A stretch of DNA of 32,144 nucleotides from Sperchopsis tessellata (Eukaryota; Arthropoda; Insecta; Coleoptera; Hydrophilidae), in contig JAWQRN010000286.1 of the NCBI GenBank assembly GCA_033557685.1, forward strand, positions 1 to 32,144, written 5' to 3'. The translations under genes and the position numbers were made by a program. Positions 24,101-30,249 of this stretch are shown in pieces. Positions within the stretch are counted from its first letter, which is position 1; each line of letters starts with the position of its first letter. The notes below the pieces were generated by a model. It did no database searches. It had not been told where the DNA came from and saw only the letters and a program-made list of their open reading frames with translations.

Positions 24101-24411
24101 AGTAGTCATGTAATGAACACACCCAGCATACATATACAGAAAAAATAAAATAATTTAATAACATACCTAAGCGTCCATAAACAGTTTGTACTGGTAAGTC
24201 AAGTTCATCCAAAGCAGATTGCTTGAGTATTAAATCTTTAAGTACTACATCACCTATAATAAAATTATATTGTACATAGTGATAATTAAATCGGTATTTC
24301 GAGAAGCTTACCTCCCCATATTCCAATGTTAAGCTGATTACTATCAAGATTTTCAACATAATCGCCCAAAAAGCGATTTAAAATATCAACAACAATCGAT
24401 TCAAAAACCAT
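2908..24411 (-). CDS. Vps13: Vps13 (VPS13A/C-like lipid-transfer protein), N-terminal 379 codons, 7 exons, gene continues off the left edge
   Basis: Join of 24411-24312, 24253-24167, 16443-16246, 5630-5407, 5246-5108, 4468-4349 and 3176-2908, read on the minus strand. Every junction is GT-AG, phases agree, and the total is 1137 nt with no in-frame stop. From family knowledge, VPS13 proteins are very long rod-like proteins that move phospholipids between membranes at organelle contact sites. The visible part holds the chorein-type N-terminus (MVFES start, then GIWGG, LKIPWKDLYGSPVE, EGLYLL, YNAEKEEK), the segment FVEKLTTQIIKN / KISDIHIRYED, and the EWWRFAY / WDWQHI segment that matches AREWWAYAI / WSWKHI of VPS13A/C. 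The start is fixed by the nearly invariant MVFES and an A at -3 with G at +4. The far longer C-terminal part lies outside the window. Introns 2 and 3 are 7.7 and 10.6 kb and full of dead transposons. VPS13A and VPS13C cannot be told apart from this part; VPS13B and D fit less well. Confidence 0.93.
3392..3586 (-). pseudogene. PiggyBac transposase remnant: short start joined to C-terminal Cys-rich domain
   Basis: 64 codons. Residues 13-30 read VPRLNGKLHIVLKGVKRH. They are followed by CKVC (31-34), a GGRRE stretch, HYC (48-50) and CCIQC (57-61). This is the layout of the C-terminal cysteine-rich zinc-binding domain that helps piggyBac transposases bind their ends. The catalytic DDD core is absent. 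The 3' end lies near the left terminus of the element, as expected. It is unlikely to have transposase activity. Confidence 0.75.
3744..3829 (+). repeat. Subterminal GC-rich tandem repeat in the piggyBac element
   Basis: Two copies of about 42-44 bp (3744-3785 and 3786-3829), each with GCATTAAA, then GCCCGGGC, then GGCGCCGCTCGAGTG. The second runs into the terminal repeat. Subterminal repeats are common transposase-binding sites in piggyBac elements; that role is inferred here. Confidence 0.7.
3838..4348. other. Rest of Vps13 intron 6
   Basis: Intronic DNA between the piggyBac element and exon 6, with a few GC-richer stretches near 4180-4215. No gene or known repeat recognised. Confidence 0.5.
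4349..4468 (-). CDS. Vps13: Vps13 coding exon 6 (residues 250-290)
   Basis: 120 nt, acceptor TATTTTAG, donor CTATAG|GTAAG, phase 1 to 1. Encodes VLGPINSSARLRLNPKPEID and then VPAFSIPKLQANLHMEKLAIG, matching VFRPISANAKLVMNRRSDFD...FSAPKINLDVELHNIAIEF of VPS13A/C. Confidence 0.93.
4469..5107. other. Vps13 intron 5 (639 nt)
   Basis: Bounded by the exon 5 donor and exon 6 acceptor. AT-rich, no recognised element. Confidence 0.7.
5108..5246 (-). CDS. Vps13: Vps13 coding exon 5 (residues 204-250)
   Basis: 139 nt, acceptor TTTTTAG, donor ATG|GTGAGT, phase 0 to 1. Encodes IVDLQALALYWNSSSALYGN and then LPTPDKLDHFSKEIAKKSFW and PTDYHY. It corresponds to the LxNLFAYWN segment of VPS13A/C. The second half of the exon is poorly conserved, as expected for this part of the family. 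Confidence 0.9.
5407..5630 (-). CDS. Vps13: Vps13 coding exon 4 (residues 129-203)
   Basis: 224 nt after a TTTTTCAG acceptor, joined to exon 3 over a 10.6-kb intron. Encodes KKPKADPGFVEKLTTQIIKN, VQLKISDIHIRYEDKVTNPG, then MGITLCSLVMQSTDENWKAC, matching DTFVEKLVTQVIKNLQVKIS, SIHIRYEDDITN and FGISLQNLSMQTTDQYW of VPS13A/C. It ends at phase 0 after KIFK, at TTTAAG|GTAATT. Confidence 0.95.
5640..6738. other. Start of Vps13 intron 3, unassigned
   Basis: AT-rich. The segment near 6080-6220 has the look of a decayed repeat and contains CTGAAGA followed by GAAAC at 6126-6153, discussed as a finding. No protein resemblance was found in the overlapping frames at 5872-6124. Confidence 0.4.
6740..6790 (+). 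repeat. 51-bp direct repeat, left copy, flanking LINE 1
   Basis: Matches 9243-9293 at 47 of 51 positions (shared core ACATTCTCTTTTACACT, then GAATAAGTACCA). It sits immediately before the LINE remnant. It may be a very long target duplication or two copies of an older repeat. Confidence 0.75.
6826..9183 (+). pseudogene. LINE 1: decayed RTE-like non-LTR retrotransposon (endonuclease + reverse transcriptase)
   Basis: Reading across frames gives an apurinic-type endonuclease (VYGPNED near 6837, GDFN near 6931, NNNGRR near 7008, SIIGYI near 7129, GSDHYM near 7208), then a linker, then a reverse transcriptase, then a tail with WFGHVYRMGN / RGRPRETWNGTI / W at 8976-9180. In intact elements a single protein nicks target DNA and copies the element RNA at the nick. 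Here there are many stops and frameshifts (for example near 6898, 7255, 7790 and 8574) and the copy looks truncated at its 5' end. It lies in Vps13 intron 3, opposite in strand to the gene. Confidence 0.88.
8112..8573 (+). pseudogene. LINE 1 reverse transcriptase core, longest open piece
   Basis: 153 codons still open. Motifs in order are CFVDLEKAFDSIPR (about residues 30-43), GVKQGGILSPLLF (about 94-106) and YAFADDIVIF (about 132-141), where the FADD box (8517-8528) holds the two catalytic aspartates. The start shown is only the first available start codon in a longer original reading frame. A frameshift after 8573 leads into the KVMMISKEKK / EFKYLG segment at 8630-8725. Confidence 0.88.
9243..9293 (+). 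repeat. 51-bp direct repeat, right copy, flanking LINE 1
   Basis: Partner of 6740-6790. It starts about 60 bp after the LINE stop codon, right where the element's 3' end would fall. Confidence 0.75.
9655..9762 (+). mobile_element. Single-arm Penelope-type repeat (copy 2)
   Basis: Contains ATGAATGTTGTTTCCAGGTG, GCTCTGACAAGTGCCGACGT, TTCGTCCACTGTTGCAAGGG and ACATTTTCAAGGCGAGTGAT, the forward arm of the family seen at 13017 and 26293. The inverted partner arm and any coding part are missing. Confidence 0.75.
9770..13016. other. Middle of Vps13 intron 3, nothing firmly recognised
   Basis: About 3.2 kb of AT-rich DNA. Open frames (for example 9956-10144, 10713-10949 and 11823-12068 on the plus strand) have no recognisable domain. 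A stretch at 10969-11001 resembles the 51-bp repeat around LINE 1 at about 25 of 33 positions. Confidence 0.45.
13017..13243 (-). mobile_element. Fold-back Penelope-type repeat with 13-bp target duplication (copy 3)
   Basis: A perfect 13-bp direct repeat ATTAATTTTATGG lies at 13004-13016 and 13244-13256, marking the insertion limits. Inside, a long left arm (to about 13171) is followed by an inverted right arm (13179-13243), so the copy is almost all palindrome with no coding middle. The long arm carries the extension TGTAATAGACTTCC that lies at the 3' end of the coding copy at 26293, so this copy is assigned to the minus strand. Confidence 0.82.
13257..14376. other. AT-rich intronic DNA, nothing recognised
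   Basis: No gene or family match found. Frames at 13549-13842 and 14133-14318 look like chance open frames. Confidence 0.4.
14377..14964 (-). mobile_element. GC-rich island, possibly an LTR plus leader of an LTR retrotransposon
   Basis: About 590 bp with base composition quite unlike its AT-rich surroundings and abrupt edges. On the minus strand it begins TGTTACAAG, a common LTR start, and a short frame further in reads ETSLTPEEAICLEVERRR. No second terminus, primer-binding site or target duplication was established, so the class is uncertain. Confidence 0.35.
15060..15945 (+). pseudogene. PiggyBac transposase relic, second lineage (central and C-terminal parts)
   Basis: Read across frames: MKLMANLLNEGCILYADNL (15221-15280) matches the MxLLxxLLxxGxxLYxDNFYTS segment; IKGILRNITGQKIKQGDIIA follows; GVDIPDQMASYYSKTIKW (15545-15596) is the conserved piggyBac GVDxxDQMxxYYS motif; and VKKVTKFYQDC...CLECLNLIHH (15843-15925) is the C-terminal cysteine-rich domain. 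Several stops and frameshifts make it non-functional. No TTAA-bounded ends were identified. It differs clearly from the transposases at 3392 and 18870. Confidence 0.82.
16010..16205 (-). mobile_element. Possible LTR-end fragment beside exon 3
   Basis: On the minus strand a GC-richer patch contains CTTGCGGAGAGGGCACTCTA, later ACAATAAACTCCCGGTG (a polyadenylation-like signal), and then TATTTAGTGGCCGCCCAGAT, which resembles a U5 end followed by a primer-binding site. The match is loose and no target duplication was found. It begins about 40 nt downstream of the exon 3 donor. Confidence 0.3.
16246..16443 (-). CDS. Vps13: Vps13 coding exon 3 (residues 63-128)
   Basis: 198 nt after a TATAG acceptor. 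It encodes KLVLKIPWKDLYGSPVEATV, EGLYLLVQP, then a charged helical stretch (YNAEKEEKRDMEAKMKEIHR, IEEAKRKEAEQ). This matches LKIPWKNLYGxPVEAVLEGLYLL and EEKQLLEAKQQELQRIEEAK of VPS13A/C. The donor is CAAA|GTATTT, phase 1. A repeat resembling an LTR end begins about 40 nt into the next intron. Confidence 0.95.
17020..18795 (+). pseudogene. LINE 2: RTE-like non-LTR retrotransposon, 5' part (endonuclease and most of RT)
   Basis: GGVGILVHQNQ and KIIQVYTPTSSHSEGE (17120-17280) are the start of an apurinic-type endonuclease. IGSNHMMVRAKISIN (17583-17625) is its C-terminal GSDHRxV block with D replaced by N. Then come NNKTPGEDKIVIKAVKEGGD (18181-18240), NYKPISLLSQLFKLFM (18352-18399), RAVHQGDTLSRKFFTA (18708-18755) and LRFADHIL (18763-18786), the reverse transcriptase blocks. 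The catalytic FADD has become FADH. Numerous frameshifts and stops are present. The element continues at 19966 after a piggyBac insertion. Confidence 0.87.
18870..19649 (+). pseudogene. PiggyBac transposase, C-terminal half, single in-frame stop
   Basis: Starting near STGHTEKIVLHLLEDKLGNG, the frame reads GHVYLDHFYNNVELATNLL (the YxDNFYTS-like block with its conserved Asp), NPKEVMTVNLKRGENKS, KWSDKSNVQYISTEFGSE, GVDRQDQMIAYYPCDRKTIR (the GVDxxDQM block) and WYKLFEYVLQINLINAHFIY. A TGA at 19389-19391 interrupts it, after which the same frame continues GLYDFRLDIIRCLLAERS and ends with a cysteine motif (CKAC ... CKIC, about 19571-19628). Only one stop in 780 nt suggests it is younger than the LINE around it. 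Upstream of about 18870 the frame is broken. Confidence 0.9.
19742..19811. repeat. 25-bp near-perfect inverted repeat in the piggyBac 3' region
   Basis: Arms 19742-19766 and 19787-19811 match at 23 of 25 positions, separated by 20 bp. The left arm contains the palindrome CACTCCGATCGGAGTG. It lies 93 bp after the transposase stop. It may be a subterminal transposase-binding site or an RNA hairpin at the 3' end of the transcript. Confidence 0.85.
19966..20345 (+). pseudogene. LINE 2, 3' part (C-terminal tail)
   Basis: Directly after the TTAA the frame reads NQCVLPIITYEADILTLMKK, SANKLCVAQRDMERSMI, then LLEWRPQQEALCSRGRPPTR and WTDDIKRI. This is the standard C-terminus of RTE-like elements (NQCVLPVxTYGAETWTLT, QRAMERAMLGI, LLEWRPRxxxxSRGRPPTRW). 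It continues LINE 2 from 18795; about 100 residues between FADD and NQCVLP are missing, lost with the left end of the piggyBac. Confidence 0.88.
20471..20742 (+). repeat. Left long terminal inverted repeat
   Basis: Pairs with 23521-23764. Conserved blocks include TTTATGAAACTT, AAAATAAGTCAAAATGTCTG, CAGTTCTTGAATCACTAAAA and TTAACTCAGCTATAATTT. Confidence 0.75.
21840..22680 (+). pseudogene. Relic ORF inside the long-TIR element (unassigned arthropod multicopy protein type)
   Basis: Broken into pieces by stops and frameshifts. Readable blocks are SRCRPGEKDCKSI (about 21843), LLLSNLKT (about 21927), CCELQCENCPEI (about 22111, a cysteine cluster), FAKKYSFILQNEVQIFHWNK (22349-22408), QATIHPIVVYYKQE (22410-22451), then HNIKTNKN and HFFATSHSKGSCDGVDGTVK (about 22608-22665). 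From memory of arthropod and cnidarian genomes, the pairs FxENYxFxxQxExQxxHW / TIHPVVxYY and FFATSHGKGxCDGxGGxVK mark a widespread transposon-like protein of unknown name. Similarity is judged by eye. The readable part is shorter than I would expect of an intact member. Confidence 0.65.
23521..23764 (-). repeat. Right long terminal inverted repeat
   Basis: Reverse-complement partner of 20471-20742, with AGTGATTCAAGAACTGCAGA at 23575-23594 as its best-conserved block. Confidence 0.75.
23765..24166. other. Rest of Vps13 intron 2 up to exon 2
   Basis: AT-rich; no gene or known repeat seen. Confidence 0.5.
24167..24253 (-). CDS. Vps13: Vps13 coding exon 2 (residues 34-62)
   Basis: 87 nt after a TATAG acceptor, encoding G-DVVLKDLILKQSALDELDLP and then VQTVYGRLG. 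This aligns with the ALKNLxIKENALSQLDVPF...GHIG stretch of VPS13A/C. It ends in phase 1 at TTAG|GTATGT and joins exon 3 across a 7723-nt intron. Confidence 0.94.
24312..24411 (-). CDS. Vps13: Vps13 coding exon 1 (start codon, residues 1-34)
   Basis: Encodes MVFESIVVDILNRFLGDYVE followed by a stretch ending GIWG, the classic VPS13 amino end: a hydrophobic helix that caps the lipid-binding groove in this family. It ends after the first base of a Gly codon (phase 1) at a GGAG|GTAAGC donor. The intron that follows is only 58 nt. Confidence 0.95.
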
Positions 24412-24760
24412 TTTTAAATTATAAAAATATTTTGTTAAACTCTTAGGAGTGTAGGAAACACTCCTAACAACTACTGGTCTATTATGAGTGATGACATCAA
24501 CGACTGATAATTGCTGTTAAATTTAAGGTTATGACCTAACGTAAAATAAATTCTTTAATCAATGAATCCATTTCGTATTCGTTCCCAAATTTGATGATAA
24601 AAAAAGTTCAAATTTGTGTGGTATTACTATATATTTGACAAATAATTTGGTGACATGTATATTGACAGGTCGATAAACAAACGATTAATTAGTTGTGACT
24701 GCTTTCATTCATTGAGCCAACACAAGGTTGCCTAAATTACTAGTAAGTTTATAATACGGA
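24412..24760 (-). promoter_or_regulatory. Probable 5' UTR / promoter region of Vps13
   Basis: This is the sequence directly upstream of the Vps13 ATG. No clear TATA box was seen at a fixed distance and the transcription start is not known. It contains a perfect 10-bp inverted repeat with a 5-bp spacer at 24443-24467, listed separately. Calling it a promoter rests on position alone. Confidence 0.4.
24443..24467. repeat. Perfect 10-bp inverted repeat upstream of Vps13
   Basis: TTAGGAGTGT, spacer AGGAA, then ACACTCCTAA. It lies 32 to 56 nt upstream of the Vps13 start codon, so it could be a protein-binding site or a hairpin in the 5' UTR. No known factor is assigned. Confidence 0.6.
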
Positions 24761-26285
24761 CATCAAGCAATGTTTATAAAGGTCAACAAAGCTGTGACGT
24801 AACTTTATGCCATTTCCTACAAAGCCATGTTTACATTGTTCCTACTATATTGACAGCTTTCACTAATGTAACACAGCCTTCACTTTTGAATATATTCAGT
24901 CTTGAACTGCCGGTACCTTCTTTTCATACATTTCTCTTGCATAACATGCTTTTTTACTAGCTGCGAATGGGCTAGCCGCTAGTAGCGACTAAAATAGCAA
25001 CTTATAAATTGAGAGTAATAGCAGAGCATCTGACATTTCGGACTAATGATAACACATGAATGTTGCCTAATATTTTCTACTGTAATAAAAAATTATTCCC
25101 TCCAAGTGTAGGGTCAATTCTTTGGAAAACCCTGGGAAACATAGGCGCGGACACAAAAGACAGATACATGCTTGGCTTACCCCGATATTTGCTTGAAAAC
25201 GTTTCCTGCTCCAGTGTAAATGTGTTTTTGATCGTGCTGTTACAAAACTCAAATTCTGAGTATTTACATTTTAAATACGCTAAATTATTATACCTGTTTA
25301 TACAAGTGAGTACATAGTTTACAAACCCTAAAATTCAGTTTATATAATAATATGTGTGTGTGCTACATATCAATCCACTCATCCCAAACCAACCACACAA
25401 TTTTGCAGCTATATTTGAGATGAATCTCTACACCAATAAATCTAAGGTAAGCGATAATATTATTCATAAAATTAGAAAAATTCACTTATTATTTTTAACT
25501 AGACTGAATCAGAGCCACTTCATTCATTTACAGTTACGCATAAAGTATTTTTGATATTGATAATAACGACGCGCATTTTAACCTGCAATTGTGAATTTTA
25601 TTACATTGACCATTTATTTCTCAGCTGTTACAGACCTACTATGTTTACGAGAAATTTAGATTTGTAGCAATTAATTCAATTAAATGAATATACATAAATA
25701 AAAAAATTGTACGCTGTAATACAATTTGCATCCCAGCCGTAGATAATGATAGCATCGCTAGCGCTGTTCACATAAAAGGTATTAGAGATGACTAAATAAT
25801 TTATATCTTCGAGAGCCACTACAAAACCAACATTTTCTAACTTTATTGACACTTTCATTAAGGTCTAAATTAAAACATAGTGTGCTACTCCATTGTTTAC
25901 ATTGTTCTTAGATCTCTCTAAAACAATATAAGTACCAATTGTAATTAATCTTTCAGAACGTACTATTATTTGATATAGCCTGCTAATTTGTCAATGAATG
26001 AGCCAATTTAATGTATGACATTTTAATGCTCTTATTACACAAATTATTTTTGTACTTATTAAACATAATATCCTAACCTGGGAGTACAGCCCCGCAATTT
26101 AATAAAAAAAGTTATACCTGGGATTTGTCTTGATTGATAACCATGTGCCAAACGCTTTAAATGGGTAACAATAAATTATCTTTATTAGTCTTCAGAACTG
26201 ATAGACAACAGATATATTTTAAATTTGATATTAATATACGATAAAATATTTTCTATCAAACAAACTGTTGCAAATTATGAGTAAA
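24761..26285. other. 5' flank of Vps13, no gene recognised
   Basis: About 1.5 kb. Open frames such as 25060-25317 and 25354-25554 on the plus strand match no family I know. A divergent neighbour gene could begin here but nothing supports one. Confidence 0.4.
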
Positions 26286-26292
26286 TTTGCAT

Positions 26293-26970
26293 GTATGAAT
26301 GTTGTTGCCGGATGGAAACCGTATAGAGGCTCTGACAAGTGCCAACGTTTCGCCCACTGTTGCAAGGGACATTTTCAAGGCGAGTGATGTTACTTCAATG
26401 AATGAATTCACTGCACTGATGCAAACTCGTACGCAAAGCGAAGGGGTTTATCAGATCCCTGCTTCCAGTGGTTAGGTATATATTGGAGAAATTAAGCTTA
26501 CCATTGCTACTAGTTTAAAGGAGCACGAACGCTGTACTCGTCTGGGGCATATTATTCAGTCAGCCGTGGCTGAACATCGTCATGAAACAGGTCACACCAT
26601 TATGTTCAAAAGTCTTCGCTCGGGAGCCTTCTTATTTTCCCAGAAAATTCTGAGAAGCCATTGAGGTTTATAATCACCCCAACAATATCAATAGGAACAA
26701 TGGTTTTCAAATACAAATTGTTTGGCGAATTCCCCTGTCTCATTTCTCTCCTGCACTCGGCAATAATCGCCCGAACTCGTCTTTGCCTATATAAGCATGA
26801 TCCGGCCGAGTTTAGATCAGTGCAGTGAATTCTTTCATTGAAGTAACATCATTCGTCATGTCCCTTGCAACAGTGGACGAAACGTCGGCAATTGTCAGAG
26901 CCTCTACACGGTTTTCACCCGGAAACAACATTCATGCAGATAATAACCGTTGAAGTCTATTATAAGTATT
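26293..26970 (+). mobile_element. Penelope-like element remnant between inverted arms (copy 4, coding)
   Basis: The left arm is 26293-26420 and the inverted right arm 26815-26965. Both carry the GGCTCTGACAAGTGCC / TTGCAAGGGACAT blocks of this repeat family. Between them are about 390 bp with the decayed GIY-YIG endonuclease end of a Penelope-like retroelement. A 7-bp direct repeat TTTGCAT (26286-26292 and 26971-26977) may be the target duplication. The right arm has the extra GTTGAAGTCTATTA extension, marking the 3' end. Confidence 0.78.
26420..26790 (+). pseudogene. GIY-YIG endonuclease domain relic of a Penelope-like element
   Basis: Reading across frames: SEGVYQIPC (about 26438), KEHERCTRLGHIIQSAVAEH (about 26518-26577), RHETGHTIMF (about 26578-26607), LAREPSYFPRKF (about 26617), EAIEVYNHPNNINRNNGFQI (about 26653-26713) and SHFSPAL. 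These are the typical blocks of the C-terminal GIY-YIG endonuclease of Penelope-like elements, which nicks target DNA for reverse transcription. Stops and frameshifts make it dead. The reverse transcriptase part is absent from this copy. Confidence 0.8.
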
Positions 26971-26977
26971 TTTGCAT

Positions 26978-28300
26978 TTTTTAGATATTTAACAAATTGT
27001 GGAGATACTGATATGCACATTTCTTCTCAGATGTATTATAGTTTCGCACAGTATTTTTTTTGAGAGGTAAACATTGTTTATTTTAGAATTCTTGTTCTTT
27101 GTTTTTAGGAGTTTCACTTTCTTCTTGAATTTTTTACTTGTTGTCTTCATCTGGTCTGATTAGTTATTATTTTAACTTCATAATGTGCCATTTTTTTGCT
27201 GTTTTCTTCATATATATCATTGCTCGTGATGTCTACCCTAGATTTGCAGCATGTTTATTTCCAGTATATACACTATTTCTACGCGAGCCATTTTCCTATA
27301 TATATATATATATATATGTGTTGGGTCACATTAGTCGTTTCTTTTATTGTAGGAAACAGATACATGAAAGGGGATGGAAATACAAGAGTTTGGAGAGGGC
27401 TGGCAACTGGAAAACAAATATATTGAAAAATCCTTTTAATTTTCTTATCGTAGGATTTGTGAACAGTAGAGATAGGGTAACCATTTATAGGAGCAACTTG
27501 CAAAATAATACCAAGTGACACCGGGATAGAGAATAGGCAATGGAAAAGAGGATTAAAGCAAGAAAGTTTATGGTTCGTAGAGTGGTTACAATGAAAAGTA
27601 TGCAGACACCAAGTATACCCTCCGCAGTTCTAAGATCGCCAGCTACAATGCAAACAATATCGTCAACGTATTTTGCCCGGAATTTTATAGACTCAACGTG
27701 GATGCTACTCATACTGAAGTGAATTTTAAAGCTATCCTTCTTCACAGGTCTATAAAAAAGAAAGAAAAAACAATTAATAATTCAATTATGGAAAAAGACA
27801 AAAGTGTATAAAAAAATCCTGTCTCGTAACAAATATAACAACTTCATTAAAGTTAAAGACTTAAGAAAGTTGTAAACCAAGGAAGGAAATATCTGGATGA
27901 ACATGTCACTTGAAAAAAACAATTAATAAAGACTCAAAACAATACGATTTCACTGCACAATACATTAAAACATTGGTCAGTAGTATTATTTAACCTGACA
28001 AAAAACATGTGACCTCCAAGATTGTGAAAGACACTATTCAAACAGCAGCGGCCACTTGTGTCTCTAAAGCTATACACAGAGGTAGTAATATTTAAACCTG
28101 TTAATAAAACAGGTAAGAAGGCTAAAAAAGTAAAGAAAAACAGAAAACAATGAATATTGATCGATTGAGGCAAAAAATTCCTTAGTAGTAGATAGTTTTG
28201 GTTATGCACAATCATCAGAAAATAACCCAAGGAAAAATGGTTTCTTCTGTTAACTGTTCCACTCAGCCTTTTGGTATTTTTTTTAAATACTTTCTTTATC
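26978..28300. other. Unassigned DNA between Penelope-like remnants
   Basis: Includes a TA microsatellite (27297-27317). On the minus strand at about 27630-27700 the frame KFRAKYVDDIVCIVAGDL contains a YVDD box like that of Penelope-type reverse transcriptases, but flanking motifs are not recognisable. Plus-strand frames here look like shadows. Confidence 0.35.
27297..27317. repeat. (TA)n microsatellite
   Basis: About ten uninterrupted TA units. Confidence 0.95.
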
Positions 28301-28309
28301 TGTTTCAAG

Positions 28310-29214
28310 CTTCAGCTCTTTTCTTATCAAAGATTCTTTTGAATTTGCAGAAAAAATCAATAATTTCATTGTTCCCGACAATCATGTATTGATTTCTCTG
28401 GATGTGATATCAGTTTTCACTAACATTCCTTTGGACCTGGGAAAGTCAATTTTGATTGCATATTGGAATCTGATTGAACTCAGTTGTTCGTTTGATTAAC
28501 CTACTTCTATTGAAGTTTCTGATTATGTTTTCTCCACTTCCTACATCTCTTTTCAGGGTGTTTTTAACAAGCAAATATTTAGAACTACTATGGGTTCAAA
28601 CTTGAGTCCTGTTTTGGTTGAGATCGTTATGAATGCCCTCTTACACTATGTTGTATCTAAACTACTCTTTACTTTACCTTTTATTTTTCAATGTGTAGAT
28701 GTCTATCCCTGTTGATACTAATGACCTAGTTTTGGAGACATTTAACTCATATAATTCCCATCTTAACTTCACTATTGAAACAGAAATTGACAACGTAGTT
28801 CCTTTACTTGACACTAGGGTATGCCTTGCCAATAATGCCATACAACTTGATAGGTACCAGAAGCCATGTAGTTCTGGAAGATATCTGAATTACCATTCAT
28901 ACCATCCCCTTCAACACAAAGTCAATATGGTTTTATGTTTAAGGGATAGAGTCATAAGAATTTGCCATGGTTCCTACCTGTCAAAACAGTTTCAACTTCT
29001 TGCAGATAGTTTTGTAGAGTATTCTTACCCTCGTTTCCTTATTCATAAGTTACTGTTTTCTTCACCTCACCCTCCTGAAGTTGACACCCATGAAGTTAAT
29101 GCGGCTGAACCTGTAGTGGTTGAACCGAAACTGATTCAAAATGAACCTGTCAAAAGGTATGGGCTACCTTATGTACCTGAGCACTCTACATCCTCATTGC
29201 TGACAAAAGCCTAA
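28310..29214 (+). pseudogene. Penelope-like reverse transcriptase relic
   Basis: Blocks in order: IKDSFEFAEKINNFIVPDNH (28327-28386), VLISLDVISVFTNIPLDL (28385-28438, the SLDVxSLFTNIPLDL signature), FRTTMGSNLSPVLVEIVMNA (28579-28637, the MGSxLSPxxAxIVM signature), LPFIFQCVD (28675-28701, the catalytic box), then ETFNSYNSHLNFTIETE (28735-28785), VPLLDTRV, YQKPCSSGRYLNYHSYHP (28855-28908) and LRDRVIRICH. The expected YVDD is CVDV followed by a frameshift, so one catalytic Asp is gone. The last 171 codons (28699-29214) remain open. Confidence 0.88.
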
Positions 29215-29239
29215 TTAACGAGTTTTTTTTTTTAAAAAA

Positions 29240-29560
29240 AAACAAGTTCCCCATCTTTTAAAGAGCGGAGTTGTCTACAGTGCTCCTTGCTCCAGTTGTG
29301 ATCTGTCCTATGTAGGACAAACAGGCCTTATATTGAAAAGTGGTATTTTTTCTCATAAATCTGATATTAAATTATAAATGTTTTTGTGGATTGGCGGTGC
29401 ACTCAATTTCCACTGGTCACCCTCCCGATTTTAAGAATGTGTCTGTTCTGGATGTTGAACTTCATAAACAGCGACTTAATTTTCTAGACATGTGTCATAT
29501 TACTAACAAAAAAAACATCCATGGATTTTAAACGTGAAACTGAGGACTTGTCAATAATAT
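29240..29560 (+). pseudogene. GIY-YIG endonuclease relic following the Penelope-like RT
   Basis: GVVYSAPCSSCDLSYVGQTG (29270-29329) is the CxxC-containing GIY-YIG core of Penelope-like elements. FSHKSDIKL follows, then in another frame STGHPPDFKNVSVLDVELHK (29412-29471) and RLNFLDMCHITNKKN (29472-29516), the domain's C-terminal half. It sits directly downstream of the RT relic, in the usual RT-then-EN order, with a short linker and at least two frame changes. Confidence 0.85.
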
Positions 29561-29619
29561 TTTCAGCTTTTCTTGAGTCGAGATCTGGACAAACATAGAT
29601 AAATGGTGGTTGATGATGT

Positions 29620-30240
29620 TCCTTTTTTTTGGTTGGTTACAAATTCTTGTTTCCTTCTTTTTAAATCTGACTGTTGTAATACAGTACAATTTTCATTTTA
29701 TTTTTGTGTTTGGCTTCTTTTGTGAGAAATAATTGTATAATATTTAATTATTGGCTTCTCCATTGGCCTTTGTCATGTTTTGTATCCAGGTGTTGCAATT
29801 GATTAATCCATAGGCACTAATTGTGATTAATAGAAAAATGTGGATTCATTATGTATGCATATTAGTTTTTGTTTCATATGTTGGTTTTCTTTCCACGTTG
29901 CCTGGGCAATTTTTCTTACCTTAGTTGGATTTTTTCTTTTGGTTGTTATCTGACGCCATATATAGCCACTTCGCGCAGCATTGGATACATCACTCATACG
30001 CAGAGCTGATATATTTATACTTAAGCCAGATGTGCCCACGACTAATTTTTATTACATATATTTGTACTGGCAAGAGTAATTTTAACATAATACCAAATGG
30101 GCTAAATAATGAGTTCAATTTAATTTTTAAATTTTGTAAAACATCCCACATGTTAGCTAATGTAGAATTCCCCATGTAAGGGAAATTAATACTGAAATCC
30201 TTACACTTTTCCAAGGACCAGACCACAGAATTGCCATTTA
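29620..30240. other. Unassigned DNA between two Penelope-like remnants
   Basis: May hold untranslated parts of these elements. Frames at 29925-30179 (plus) and 29990-30370 (minus) match nothing; the minus frame is the shadow of the endonuclease relic that follows. Confidence 0.4.
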
Positions 30241-30249
30241 TAATCTTTT

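Noticed and set aside
26293..26970. Inverted arms as a classical cut-and-paste DNA transposon
   Set aside because: The interior encodes a GIY-YIG endonuclease end, and the 13-bp duplication of the sister copy fits Penelope-like retroelements better than a DDE transposon.
27138..27518. 126-codon plus-strand frame
   Set aside because: Crosses the TA microsatellite (an IYIYIYI run) and has no domain.
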